Assembly: GCF_045310675.1 (NCBI RefSeq) | Contig: NZ_JBJHZZ010000013.1 | Location: forward strand, 20,111 to 84,110 | Length of the DNA stretch: 64,000 nt | Direction of reading: 5' to 3' | Source: Clostridium_AT stratigraminis | Lineage (GTDB): Bacteria; Bacillota; Clostridia; Clostridiales; Clostridiaceae | In this document: piece by piece, positions 15,913-24,969 of the stretch | How the letters are laid out: the number at the start of each line of letters is the position of its first letter | Numbering within the stretch: position 1 is the first letter of the stretch | Notes under the pieces: generated by a model | The model's input: the letters and a program-made list of their open reading frames with translations, nothing else | What the model was told of the DNA's origin: nothing | The model's database searches: none | Translations under genes and position numbers: made by a program

Positions 15913-16431
15913 ATGTTAAAATTTAAACTATATTATGACAAAGACACAGAAGAAAAATGGCTTAAAAAAATGTGTTTAAATGGTTGGGCATTCAAAAAAT
16001 TCTTTCTTGGTTTTTATACTTTTGAAAAATGTGAGCCAGGAGAATACAATTATCAAATAGACCTGCTTGATAATTGGAATGGTGAAAAAGACGACTTTGC
16101 AGCTTTCATGGAGGATGCAGGAGTAAAAGTCATATCTCAATGGTGGAGATGGGTATATTTACAAAAAAAAGCATCAGAAGGTCCCTTTGAAATGTATACA
16201 GATGTAGAATCAAAAATCACTCATTACAGTAGGATTAAGAATTTTTTCAAAGTAGCCCTGACTATAGAAGTTATTTGTTTCTTTATGGAGTTGTTTGCAA
16301 CAATTAATACCGGTTCCTATACTTTGGTAATATTTACAATATTACTTGCAGTAATATCTTTAGCAATGTTAAAAGTAGTTTGGAAATGTAAGTGGAAAAT
16401 TGAAGAATATAAACATGAGAAAGATATATAG
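15913..16431 (+). CDS. DUF2812 membrane protein
   Basis: Start at ATG 15913, just after the PadR stop and GGGGGTGT. 172 residues. The N-terminal half has the DUF2812 pattern (FKLYYDKDTEEKWLKKMCLNGW, LGFYTFEKCEPGEYNYQIDLLD). The C-terminal half has two membrane helices (ALTIEVICFFMELFATIN; LVIFTILLAVISLAMLKVV). The function of DUF2812 is unknown. The constant pairing with PadR suggests a membrane stress or small-molecule response that PadR controls. Confidence 0.88.
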   Translation: MLKFKLYYDKDTEEKWLKKMCLNGWAFKKFFLGFYTFEKCEPGEYNYQIDLLDNWNGEKDDFAAFMEDAGVKVISQWWRWVYLQKKASEGPFEMYTDVESKITHYSRIKNFFKVALTIEVICFFMELFATINTGSYTLVIFTILLAVISLAMLKVVWKCKWKIEEYKHEKDI

Positions 16432-16462
16432 TAAGTGTAGAAAAAATAAGGAAACATCATAG

Positions 16463-16496
16463 AGGGAAGCCTAAACATAATGGCTTCCCTTAAAAA
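16463..16496. terminator. Bidirectional terminator between DUF2812 and the MFS gene
   Basis: AGGGAAGCC pairs with GGCTTCCCT around a 10-nt loop, with A/T-rich flanks on both sides. Confidence 0.75.
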
Positions 16497-16544
16497 TTGT
16501 TAATAAATTTTAGTTGTCCTATAAAAATTACATTGGATGTGTAG

Positions 16545-17807
16545 CTACATTTCTGCAGATCTATTTACTGAATCTGCTTTTTTTGTCTTAAGAGCCAGTA
16601 TACTTCCAAGGGCTCCAACAAACATAAATATTATATCGAAAATATATAAAGCAGCAAATCCTGACTTATCAATTATAACTCCTGAGACTATAGAACCTAT
16701 AACTGATACAATAGTAGTTAGAATCATAAAGCTTGAGAAAATTGTAGAATAATGCTTAGTTCCAAAGAATTTGGAAACATACATAGGCATTGCAATTGTA
16801 CTCATCATTAATCCTCCACCTGCAAGCACCATGTATAATATTGATACAGAAGGTATGCTTTTCATTAAAATTAGAGATCCAACTGCTACTACTGCCATTA
16901 CCAAGGCTATTAATCCTCCCTTTAATAATCCAGCCTTATCAAGTATATAGCCAACTACTACTTTCCCTATCATAGAACATATTCCAAAAGCAGATATAAA
17001 CATACTTAGTTTTGCCCCTGTATAGCCAATTGTTTTTAAATAGGATGGAGTCTGTAGAAAAACACTTACTTGAGGTATTACATAACCTGCAACAAAAAGA
17101 ACTACAAACCAATAAGCTGGTGTCTTTATGGCCTCTTTAACAGTCATACCTGCCTGACTCTCATTAATGTTAGTTGATTGAGAATCTTGAACTTTAGGAT
17201 CTCCTTCATTTAATCCATATGGCTTTAATTGCTTTTCTTCTGGATGGGTACGAATGATAATAGCTGATATTACTGCTAAAGCAATTACTATAATTCCATA
17301 AACCATAAAAGCGGTTTTATATCCGCTATTATCAATTATAAGTGATAAGATAGGTGCAAATACAGCTGAACCTAGTCCAATACCTGCTGTTGCTATTCCA
17401 AGGGCAGTTCCTTTCTTAACTATGAACCAATTAGTTATAAGGATAGGAACCGGCAGTGCGGAAATAGCAACAGCAACTAGGCCAATTAGCAATCCAAAAA
17501 CATATAGCATTGAAAGACTATTTACTAAACCCATTCCTAAAATAAATATGCCTTCAAGAACCCCAAAGACCAATACTAATTTTCTTAAATCAGACTTGCC
17601 AACAAACTTGCTTAATAAAATGCTGCCAACTAACATTCCAATAGAATATAAAGAAACGATAGCTGATACTTGTGCTTGAGTATAACCATTAGCTTTACTT
17701 AGCGGGCTCAAAAAAACAGCTAGTGTAGATACAACCCCTGAACCCATTGCATTTAAGAGCACTGTTGCAACAACAATAATCCAACCATAAAATAATTTTT
17801 TCCCCAT
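16545..17807 (-). CDS. MFS transporter, OFA (oxalate/formate antiporter) family-like
   Basis: 420 residues, 12 hydrophobic segments, and the opening MGKKLFYGWIIVVATVLLNAMG typical of the OFA/monocarboxylate branch of the major facilitator superfamily. A central hydrophilic loop (about 190-225, KQLKPYGLNEGDPKVQDSQS) separates the two six-helix halves. It is only 2 nt downstream of an M20 amidohydrolase gene and shares its sigma-54 promoter. It therefore probably moves the substrate or product of that hydrolase, for example an organic or N-acyl amino acid. The substrate is inferred from context only. Confidence 0.88.
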   Translation of the reverse strand: MGKKLFYGWIIVVATVLLNAMGSGVVSTLAVFLSPLSKANGYTQAQVSAIVSLYSIGMLVGSILLSKFVGKSDLRKLVLVFGVLEGIFILGMGLVNSLSMLYVFGLLIGLVAVAISALPVPILITNWFIVKKGTALGIATAGIGLGSAVFAPILSLIIDNSGYKTAFMVYGIIVIALAVISAIIIRTHPEEKQLKPYGLNEGDPKVQDSQSTNINESQAGMTVKEAIKTPAYWFVVLFVAGYVIPQVSVFLQTPSYLKTIGYTGAKLSMFISAFGICSMIGKVVVGYILDKAGLLKGGLIALVMAVVAVGSLILMKSIPSVSILYMVLAGGGLMMSTIAMPMYVSKFFGTKHYSTIFSSFMILTTIVSVIGSIVSGVIIDKSGFAALYIFDIIFMFVGALGSILALKTKKADSVNRSAEM

Positions 17808-17809
17808 TT

Positions 17810-19042
17810 TTATCCCCCTATTATATCACTTTCAAATAATCTATTTATTTTTTTTAACCATTCTATTGCATAGCCTGCATATACTGCAGCTCCCTTTGAA
17901 AGCACAGCTTCATCGAAAAATACTTTAGGGTGATGCATTGGATAAATATATCCATCATTTGAATTTCCAGCTCCAATCATTATAGTTATAGATGGAACTT
18001 CTTGACTTATAAATGCAAAATCTTCTGAGCCCATACCTTTTGAACCAGGCATTATTAAATCCATTGGAATAAAAGATTTCTCACCAAAATACTCAGCCAA
18101 AAATTCCTTAGCAAATTCAACACTCTTAGCATCGCTTATAAAAGCTGGTGCATGATTAGAAAATTCTATAGTTGCCTCTGCTCTATAAGTTTTTGCAATT
18201 CCTTCTGCAACCTCTTGAATTCTATTTACAATAAAATCCCTATTTTTCTTAGTAAATGTTCTTAAGGTTCCTCTTAATTCAGCTTTATCAGGTATAACAT
18301 TATTTATTGTTCCGCCTTCCATAACACCAACAGTTAGAACAGCAGTATCAGTAGTATCCACTTCTCTACTAATTATTTCTTGTAGTCCCAAATAAATATG
18401 TGCCATTATATTTAAAGGATCTACTCCTGTTTGAGGCATAGCACCATGAGCTCCTTTGCCTTTAATTGTTATTTTAAACCAATCACAGCCCGCCATTGTT
18501 GGACCAGTTCCTGATACCATTATAGTGCCAACAGGAAAGGGCATACCCGACATAACATGTATCATCATTGCAGCATCAACTCTAGGATTTTGTAAAACTC
18601 CTGCTTCTATCATTGAATGTGCACCTTCCATGGTTTCTTCTGCAGGCTGGAACATTAATTTAACATATCCCTCTATTTCATTTTCTCTTTCTTTTAAAAG
18701 CTTTGCTGCTCCCAGTAACATGGTTGTATGCATGTCATGACCGCAAGCATGCATGTTACCATTTTCAGATTTGTATAAACAATCTGCCTCTTCTTTTATC
18801 TTTAGGGCATCCATGTCTCCTCTTATAAGTATAGTTTTATCAATAGTTCCCTTACCCAAAACCACTACTATACCAGAGTCAGTTATTCTTTGTGGCTTAC
18901 ATCCCATCTCTTCAAGAGTCTTAAACACATATTCAGATGTTATTGGCAAATTAAGACCAACCTCTGGGTTTCTGTGAAAATACTGCCTATGATTCACTAA
19001 TTCCGATTGAAGTGCTTCTGCACTTTTTACTAAAGTATTCAT
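17810..19042 (-). CDS. M20-family amidohydrolase (N-acyl-amino acid/hippurate hydrolase-like)
   Basis: 410 residues. Metal-site motifs: GDMDALKIKEE, HACGHDMHTTMLLGAAK, the catalytic PAEET, and a final His in MHHPKVFFDE. The dimerisation domain (ITIKGKGAHGAMPQTGVDP) is in the middle. The family removes acyl groups from N-acyl amino acids or small peptides using two metal ions in the cytoplasm. First gene of an operon with the MFS transporter. A sigma-54 promoter lies 35 nt upstream and its likely activator is encoded just beyond, so this looks like an inducible catabolic unit. Confidence 0.93.
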   Translation of the reverse strand: MNTLVKSAEALQSELVNHRQYFHRNPEVGLNLPITSEYVFKTLEEMGCKPQRITDSGIVVVLGKGTIDKTILIRGDMDALKIKEEADCLYKSENGNMHACGHDMHTTMLLGAAKLLKERENEIEGYVKLMFQPAEETMEGAHSMIEAGVLQNPRVDAAMMIHVMSGMPFPVGTIMVSGTGPTMAGCDWFKITIKGKGAHGAMPQTGVDPLNIMAHIYLGLQEIISREVDTTDTAVLTVGVMEGGTINNVIPDKAELRGTLRTFTKKNRDFIVNRIQEVAEGIAKTYRAEATIEFSNHAPAFISDAKSVEFAKEFLAEYFGEKSFIPMDLIMPGSKGMGSEDFAFISQEVPSITIMIGAGNSNDGYIYPMHHPKVFFDEAVLSKGAAVYAGYAIEWLKKINRLFESDIIGG

Positions 19043-19076
19043 TGTAATTCCTCCTTAAGCTTTGATAAAAATATAT

Positions 19077-19094
19077 AAGCAATTATTGTGCCAA
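19077..19094 (-). promoter_or_regulatory. Sigma-54 (-24/-12) promoter
   Basis: On the minus strand TTGGCACAATAATTGCTT matches the -24/-12 consensus TGGCAC-N5-TTGCW exactly, with GG and GC 10 bp apart. It lies about 35 nt before the amidohydrolase ATG, after which AAGGAGG is the SD. Confidence 0.9.
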
Positions 19095-19145
19095 CTCAAA
19101 CTGTTACTGATAATCCTGCCTCTTAACATATTTTAAAATTAAAAC

Positions 19146-19182
19146 GGTTCATAATTGACCACTTTACTGTCAATTATGAACC
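19146..19182. promoter_or_regulatory. 14-bp perfect inverted repeat: activator site or terminator
   Basis: GGTTCATAATTGAC (19146-19159) and GTCAATTATGAACC (19169-19182) pair perfectly around 9 nt. It starts 8 nt after the activator gene stop, with TTTTAATTTT following on the minus strand, so it can terminate that gene. Its centre is about 85 bp upstream of the sigma-54 -12 element, also the right place for an enhancer bound by the activator. Both roles may be combined. Confidence 0.65.
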
Positions 19183-19190
19183 ATAACTAA

Positions 19191-21104
19191 TTATTCAATA
19201 TTATATTTAACAAGTTTTCTTTTTAAGGTGTTTCTGCTAATTCCTAGTTTAGCAGCAGTTCTTTGTTTGTTAAAACCTTCTTTCTCATAGGCCTTTAAAA
19301 TTGAATTTCTTTCAGCTTCTTCTAATTCATTATTATTATCAACTTTTGATTTACCATTTGTAAGCTTAAATTTTGAAAGTGCACTCTTAACATTATCAAA
19401 CTTCACCATACCTTTTCTTGTTAATACCACAAGTCTCTCTAATATGTTACGCAGCTCTCTTATATTTCCTGGCCAATCATGATTAATAAAAATTTGAAAT
19501 ATTTCATTATCAATTCCAATAACTTCACTACTTAATTCATTGTTAAGTTGATTCAACATTTCATTTATTAGGCCCGTTAAATCCTCTTTCCTTTCTCTTA
19601 AAGGACAAAGGTTTAGTTCTAGTACATTCAGCCTATAATACAAATCTAATCTAAAATTTCCTTTTTTAACTTCATCATACAAATTCTTATTAGTAGCAGA
19701 TATAATTCGTACGTTTACTGGAATCATTTTGTTATCCCCAATTCTTAGAATTTGTTTTTCTTGGATAACCCTTAATAATTTTACTTGAAGAGATAAATCC
19801 ATTTCTCCTATTTCATCTAAAAAAATAGTACCATTATGAGCTAATTCAAATAACCCTTGCTTTCCACCTTTTCGTGCCCCAGTAAATGCGCCCTCTGAAT
19901 AACCAAACAATTCACTTTCAAGTAAATTTGGAGGCAATGCAGTACAGTTAATAGGAACAAATGGATATTTTTTTCTTTCACTATTATTGTGGATAGCTTG
20001 TGCTAAAATTTCCTTTCCTGTACCGGATTCACCTGTAATGAGAATCGTTGAAGAAACTTCCGAATACACTTTTGCTAATCTAATAATCTCTTTCATTTCC
20101 TTACTTTTACCAATCAAATCACTAAAAGTATTTTTCGCATAAAAATTAGTTTCTGCAGTATGTAATCTAATTTCTTGTTCGGCTTTACGAATTTCATTTA
20201 TTCTTTTAATGCTTGCCACTGCACCTCTTGCCGAGCCTTCTACTTTTATAGGGATAAAATCACAAATTACATCCATGCCTTTAATGGTAATAATTCTATC
20301 TTTAACCTTTTTATTATTCATAACTTCAAATAATTCTAATTCAGGAAAAATGTCATTTATATTTTTACCTATTACTTCTATCTCATTTATATTAAAATAT
20401 TTCTCACATATATAGTTGAAGGTTGAAATAACTCCATTTTCATCTATTGCTAAAATGCCCTCTGAAGAGTGATTAATAATTGTTTTAAACTTCTCTTTAT
20501 CTGATCTTTCTCTCATTGTCATTTCATATAACTCAACAGCCCTGTGAACAGACTCGATTATAGCTTCTTTTCCTGAATCAATAACTTTATAATCTATACC
20601 CATTATCTTATAATCTTGACTGCTATTATCTCCTGGACTTAGACCAAGAATAATATCAATCTTATTCTTTTGTAATATATCAATAAACTCTTTTTCCTTT
20701 TTATACAATATAATATTATTAGAAAATTTACATATGTTAAGGCCAAGTAATTTTCCTATATTGATTATAGAATCACTAATTTTATCTTCAGTAATAGCCA
20801 ATGCGATCTTCTTTTTTATAAAATTGCTATCATTTAATAGATTTAATATATCTTCTAATTTTATATCAATATTCACAACATTAATATCTACATTAGCTCT
20901 AATATCGTCTGCTATCATTCCTCTAGTTATAATTATTTCTTTACCCATAATTTTATAATCTTCTGCTTTTATTAAATAATTTTCTAAAGTCACAGGCACA
21001 ATTTCTATATCAATTCCAATTGATTGAACAGCTTCTCGAGCCCTATTTGCCAATTTCTCATATATTGCAAATATAACAATTTTGTTTTCAACATTTATAT
21101 TCAT
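19191..21104 (-). CDS. Sigma-54-dependent activator with PrpR N-terminal, PAS, AAA+ and Fis-type HTH domains
   Basis: 637 residues. Residues 1-190 resemble the PrpR_N propionate-catabolism activator domain (VVDSGKEAI-like IDSGKEAIIESVHRAVELYEM at its end). A PAS domain follows (about 205-300, HSSEGILAIDENGVISTFN). The AAA+ core has Walker A GESGTGKE (about 358), the sigma-54 contact loop GAFTGA (about 405) and Walker B GTIFLDEIGEMD. The C-terminal Fis-type HTH is QRTAAKLGISRNTLKRKL. It should activate the sigma-54 promoter at 19077-19094, in front of the hydrolase/transporter operon just downstream. The ligand is unknown. Confidence 0.95.
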   Translation of the reverse strand: MNINVENKIVIFAIYEKLANRAREAVQSIGIDIEIVPVTLENYLIKAEDYKIMGKEIIITRGMIADDIRANVDINVVNIDIKLEDILNLLNDSNFIKKKIALAITEDKISDSIINIGKLLGLNICKFSNNIILYKKEKEFIDILQKNKIDIILGLSPGDNSSQDYKIMGIDYKVIDSGKEAIIESVHRAVELYEMTMRERSDKEKFKTIINHSSEGILAIDENGVISTFNYICEKYFNINEIEVIGKNINDIFPELELFEVMNNKKVKDRIITIKGMDVICDFIPIKVEGSARGAVASIKRINEIRKAEQEIRLHTAETNFYAKNTFSDLIGKSKEMKEIIRLAKVYSEVSSTILITGESGTGKEILAQAIHNNSERKKYPFVPINCTALPPNLLESELFGYSEGAFTGARKGGKQGLFELAHNGTIFLDEIGEMDLSLQVKLLRVIQEKQILRIGDNKMIPVNVRIISATNKNLYDEVKKGNFRLDLYYRLNVLELNLCPLRERKEDLTGLINEMLNQLNNELSSEVIGIDNEIFQIFINHDWPGNIRELRNILERLVVLTRKGMVKFDNVKSALSKFKLTNGKSKVDNNNELEEAERNSILKAYEKEGFNKQRTAAKLGISRNTLKRKLVKYNIE

Positions 21105-21278
21105 AAAATCCCCCCAAATACAAATATAAATTTAAATATCTGCTTTCTTCACTATATCATTATTTCAGCTTTAAAAACAGATAATATAAAATACAAAAAA
21201 AAACAATAATATTTTTAAATATTACTGCTTTTTTGTTATTACTTATGATATCTAAAAATTGTGCGTCACATGGAACTG

Positions 21279-22835
21279 TTAATAAATTTTAGTAGTCCAA
21301 TCCTCACAATTCCAAACTTCAGTTACTACATCTTTATAAAACTCTGGTTCATGGCAAACTATTAAAATAGTTCCCTTATACTCTTTTAAAGCCCTTTTAA
21401 GCTCATCTTTTGCATCTACATCTAAGTGATTTGTAGGCTCGTCAAGAATTAATATATTAGTTTCATTATTTATAAGTTTTGCAAGCCTTACCTTAGCAGC
21501 TTCTCCCCCTGATAATACCTTTATCATACTCTCAATGTGTTTAGTAGTTAGGCCGCATTTTGCAAGAGCCGCACGTACTTCATATTGGGTAAATCCGGGG
21601 AACTCCTCCCAAAATTCTTCAATACAAGTATTTGTATTACCCTCTCTGCTTTCCTGCTCAAAGTATCCAATGTATTGATAGTCTCCAAGCTCTACATCTC
21701 CACCTATTGGCTTAATTTGACCCATTAAACTCTTAAGCAACGTAGTTTTCCCAAGTCCATTAGAGCCTACTAAGGCAATTTTTTGTCCTCTTTCCATGTA
21801 TAGATTAAGGGGCTTTGTAAGCGGGCTATCATATCCTATCACTAGGTCCTTAGTTTGAAATATAACCTTTCCAGAAGCCCTAGCTGTTTTAAAATTAAAG
21901 GTTGGTTTTGGCTTTTCCTGTGAAAGCTCAATTCTATCAATTTTATCAAGCTTTTTCTGTCTTGATTTAGCCATATTAGCAGTTGCAACATTAGCTTTAT
22001 TTCTAGCAACAAAATCCTCTAGTCTCGCAATTTCAGCTTGCTGCCTTTCATAAGCCTGTTCCAATTGTTTCTTTTTAGCTTCATATATTCTTTCAAATTC
22101 ATCATAGTTTCCTACATATCTTGTAAGCTGTTTATTTTCTACATGATATATTAGATTTATTACTGAATTTAAGAATGGCATATCATGAGATATTAATATA
22201 AAGGCATTCTCGTAAGCATTTAAAAATCTCTTAAGCCACTCAATATGAGCCTCATCCAAGTAATTTGTAGGCTCGTCTAAGAGTAAAATATCAGGAGTTT
22301 CTAAAAGAAGTTTAGCAAGTAAAACCTTTGTTCTTTGCCCTCCGCTTAAATTCGTTACATCATTATCTAATCCTATGTCTAAAAGGCCTAACCCTCTAGC
22401 AGTTTCTTCAATTTTAGCATCTATTACATAAAAGCCATTATGATCAAGCATGTCCTGAATTACTGCCGTTCTTTCAAGCATTTTATCAAGTTCCTCTGGA
22501 GTAACCTCTCCCATTTTTCCATATAGCTCATTCATTTCAGTTTCTGCATCGAATAGATATTGAAAAGCACCTTTTAATACATCTCTAATTGATTGCCCGC
22601 TTTTAAGAACTACATGCTGATCCATGTAACCTACCCTTACTCTGTTTGACCATTCAATTTGTCCTTCATCAGGCATAAGCTTTCCTGTAATTATATTCAT
22701 AAAGGTAGATTTGCCTTCTCCATTTGCTCCAATAAAACCAACATGCTCCCCCTTTAACAATCTAAAGGATACATTTTCAAATATAGCTCTATCACCAAAC
22801 CCATGGCTTATATTTTTTACTGTTAATATACTCAT
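21279..22835 (-). CDS. ABC-F family ATPase
   Basis: Start at ATG 22835 after AAGGAGAG. The longer frame to 22925 runs through a hairpin leader. 518 residues, two ATPase domains and no membrane segment: Walker A GANGEGKST and GSNGLGKTT, signatures LSGGQRTKVLLAKLL and LSGGEAAKVRLAKL, Walker B ILLLDEPTNYLDE and ILILDEPTNHLD. The interdomain linker is charged (EAKKKQLEQAYERQQAEIARLE). ABC-F proteins bind the ribosomal E site. Some tune translation (EttA/YkpA type), some protect against antibiotics. Which subclass this is cannot be settled by eye. Confidence 0.93.
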   Translation of the reverse strand: MSILTVKNISHGFGDRAIFENVSFRLLKGEHVGFIGANGEGKSTFMNIITGKLMPDEGQIEWSNRVRVGYMDQHVVLKSGQSIRDVLKGAFQYLFDAETEMNELYGKMGEVTPEELDKMLERTAVIQDMLDHNGFYVIDAKIEETARGLGLLDIGLDNDVTNLSGGQRTKVLLAKLLLETPDILLLDEPTNYLDEAHIEWLKRFLNAYENAFILISHDMPFLNSVINLIYHVENKQLTRYVGNYDEFERIYEAKKKQLEQAYERQQAEIARLEDFVARNKANVATANMAKSRQKKLDKIDRIELSQEKPKPTFNFKTARASGKVIFQTKDLVIGYDSPLTKPLNLYMERGQKIALVGSNGLGKTTLLKSLMGQIKPIGGDVELGDYQYIGYFEQESREGNTNTCIEEFWEEFPGFTQYEVRAALAKCGLTTKHIESMIKVLSGGEAAKVRLAKLINNETNILILDEPTNHLDVDAKDELKRALKEYKGTILIVCHEPEFYKDVVTEVWNCEDWTTKIY

Positions 22836-22852
22836 TAATTTCTCTCCTTGAG

Positions 22853-22926
22853 GTGGCATATGGACGTTTCTTCCGCCACATTTTTCATGTGCTGCAATGT
22901 GGCAAGGAGACGTTTCTCCTACCACA
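22853..22926 (-). repeat. Two similar hairpins in the ABC-F leader
   Basis: Two imperfect direct copies of a GTGGC-ACGTTTC-CCAC hairpin unit (22853-22881 and 22899-22926), both capable of folding. They lie just upstream of the SD of the ABC-F gene and could be an attenuation or stability structure. A related, perfect GTGGCACGAG hairpin occurs at 47395-47425. Confidence 0.5.
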
Positions 22927-23123
22927 AGCCACTCTTTTTAGTTTAAAGTAGGTTATTACTTCTGTCAAAGGAAATTTTCTGATATAATAATACCTAATTG
23001 TGGTATAATACTAAAATGAATTAACAACTAATTGTTATAAGCGAAAAGCCTTAGTGGGTATCTATTTAAAATTATTAAACATTAATTGTTAATTTATAGT
23101 ACCAAGTAAAGGGAGTGTTTAAT

Positions 23124-24299
23124 ATGGCATGTAAATTTTATTTATATAAAGGCAAGGGCCGCAAAGCAGAAAATGGTCATCCTTGGATTTTTACTGATGA
23201 AATAGAAGAATTTGATGGAGAGTATGGAAACGGTGATATAGTTGAAGTATTTAACTTCAAACATGAATTTATTGGAAGAGGTTATATAAATGATGTTTCT
23301 AAAATTGCAATAAGAATCTTAACCAGAGATATAAATGAGGAAATAAATGAGGAATTTTTTAAGAAGAGGCTTAAAGATGCTTTTGACTACAGAAAAAAGG
23401 TTATTGATACAAGCAGCTGCAGAGTTGTATTTGGAGAAGCAGATTTTTTACCTGGCTTAACTATTGATAAATTTGAGGACTATTATGTAATTCAAAGCTT
23501 AACACTAGGTATAGATAGATATAAGTCAATTATAGTAAAAATTCTCATAGAAGAATATGGTGCAAAGGGAATTTATGAAAGAAGCGACGTATCTGTTCGT
23601 GAATTAGAGGGAATGGAGCAAACAAAGGGCTTTCTTACTGAACCCTTTGATACCATGGTTCAAATAAAGGAAAATGGCGTTAAATATTATGTTGATATAG
23701 AAAACGGCCAAAAGACTGGATTTTTCTTAGATCAAAAGGAAAATAGGGCTGCTATTCATAGACTATGTAAGGATGCTGAGGTTTTAGATTGTTTTACTCA
23801 CACAGGTTCCTTTGCCTTAAATGCTGGAATTGCAGGAGCAAAAAGCGTACTTGGTATCGACATTTCAGAGCACGCCGTAGATTTTGCTAGAAAAAATGCT
23901 AAGCTTAATAATCTTTCTGACATAGTTAAATTTGAGTGTCATAACGCCTTTGATGTGCTTACAGAATGGTCTAAGGAAGGAAGAAAATTTGATGTTGTAA
24001 TACTTGATCCTCCTGCCTTTACAAAATCTAGAGATAGTGTGAAAGGCGCTACAAGAGGTTACAAGGATATAAATTTAAGAGGATTAAAGATGGTTAAATC
24101 AGGCGGTTTTTTTATCACCTGTTCCTGCTCACATTTTATGAAAGAGGATTTATTTAAACAGACTATAGCAGAGGCAGCCAAGGATGCCAAAAGATTATTA
24201 CGACAGGTTGAATTTAGAACTCAGGCAGCAGACCATCCAATACTTTGGAATTCTGATGAGTCTTATTATTTAAAATTTCTTATATTTCAAGTAATATAA
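23124..24299 (+). CDS. Class I rRNA methyltransferase with PUA domain (RlmI/RlmK-like)
   Basis: Start at ATG 23124, 9 nt after AAAGGGAG. The GTG at 23115 is too close. 391 residues. An N-terminal PUA RNA-binding domain (GRKAENGHPWIFTDEIEEFDG to about residue 75) precedes a Rossmann methyltransferase domain: ENGQKTGFFLDQKENR, VLDCFTHTGSFALNAGIAGA (SAM loop) and FDVVILDPPAFTKSRD (catalytic DPPxF). It is of the 23S rRNA m5C1962 methyltransferase type (COG1092). It stands alone, with promoter-like TATAAT sequences upstream. Confidence 0.92.
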   Translation: MACKFYLYKGKGRKAENGHPWIFTDEIEEFDGEYGNGDIVEVFNFKHEFIGRGYINDVSKIAIRILTRDINEEINEEFFKKRLKDAFDYRKKVIDTSSCRVVFGEADFLPGLTIDKFEDYYVIQSLTLGIDRYKSIIVKILIEEYGAKGIYERSDVSVRELEGMEQTKGFLTEPFDTMVQIKENGVKYYVDIENGQKTGFFLDQKENRAAIHRLCKDAEVLDCFTHTGSFALNAGIAGAKSVLGIDISEHAVDFARKNAKLNNLSDIVKFECHNAFDVLTEWSKEGRKFDVVILDPPAFTKSRDSVKGATRGYKDINLRGLKMVKSGGFFITCSCSHFMKEDLFKQTIAEAAKDAKRLLRQVEFRTQAADHPILWNSDESYYLKFLIFQVI

Positions 24300-24409
24300 C
24301 TGTTAACCAAGTTGAAACCCTATACTATAATGTAAAAATATGCTATTATATTAGCATATGCCTAAGCTTTTACATATTATATATAAAGCTTAAAATGGAG
24401 GGGATTATT

Positions 24410-24943
24410 ATAAATTTACCTAATTTACTTACAGTCTTTAGATTAATTTTAATTCCTATATTTCTTTCAGCTTTCTTTTCCCCTAATTTAAATAGCTTAT
24501 TATATGCTGTTGGTATATTTCTACTTGCAGGAGTTACGGATCTTCTAGATGGATATATAGCTAGAAAATTTAATCTTATTACGAAGGTGGGAATTGTACT
24601 AGATCCTTTAGCAGATAAATTAATGCTCATAACTGTATTAACTTGTCTAGTAATTAAGTCCTATATACCAATATGGATGCTTATAATCATTGCAGGGAAA
24701 GAACTATTTATGATTTTCTGTGGCTTATTTCTTTACAAAAGAGGTACAGTTATACCATCAAATATTTTTGGTAAATTAGGTACGATTCTATTTTATATAT
24801 CAATCTTGACGCTATCCGTAGATAAGGCCTTAGGAATATATCTCCTCTATATTTCTATTGCCGCCGCTCTAGTTGCATTTATTAATTATTTAATAGTTTA
24901 CAGAAAAAAATCTAATAACGATGCATATAATTTAAAACAATAG
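24410..24943 (+). CDS. pgsA: CDP-diacylglycerol--glycerol-3-phosphate 3-phosphatidyltransferase
   Basis: Contains the CDP-alcohol phosphotransferase motif DLLDGYIARKFN...GIVLDPLADK (D-G-x2-A-R-x8-G-x3-D-x3-D) and about five membrane helices. It makes phosphatidylglycerol phosphate, the first committed step to PG and cardiolipin. Start choice is odd. The only upstream ATG (24395) is fused to the SD (ATGGAGGGG) and has no SD of its own. Family members normally begin MNLPN-like, which corresponds here to ATA 24410 (or ATT 24404/24407) at correct SD spacing. A non-AUG start is therefore possible. If the ATG is used the protein is 182 residues. Confidence 0.9.
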   Translation: MNLPNLLTVFRLILIPIFLSAFFSPNLNSLLYAVGIFLLAGVTDLLDGYIARKFNLITKVGIVLDPLADKLMLITVLTCLVIKSYIPIWMLIIIAGKELFMIFCGLFLYKRGTVIPSNIFGKLGTILFYISILTLSVDKALGIYLLYISIAAALVAFINYLIVYRKKSNNDAYNLKQ

Positions 24944-24968
24944 GGACTGCTTAGCAGTCCCTATATTT
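24942..24968. terminator. Terminator between pgsA and the sensor kinase
   Basis: AGGGACTGC and GCAGTCCCT form a 9-bp stem with a 3-nt loop and ATATTTCTT after it. It overlaps the pgsA stop codon and serves both converging genes. Confidence 0.8.
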
Positions 24969-24969
24969 C

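Noticed and set aside
16495..21300. A 20-nt similarity between the 3' ends at about 16500 and 21280 (TTAATAAATTTTAGTNGTCC)
   Set aside because: Short and AT-rich. One copy is coding (last codons of the ABC-F gene) and the other is spacer. No longer shared flank, so probably chance.
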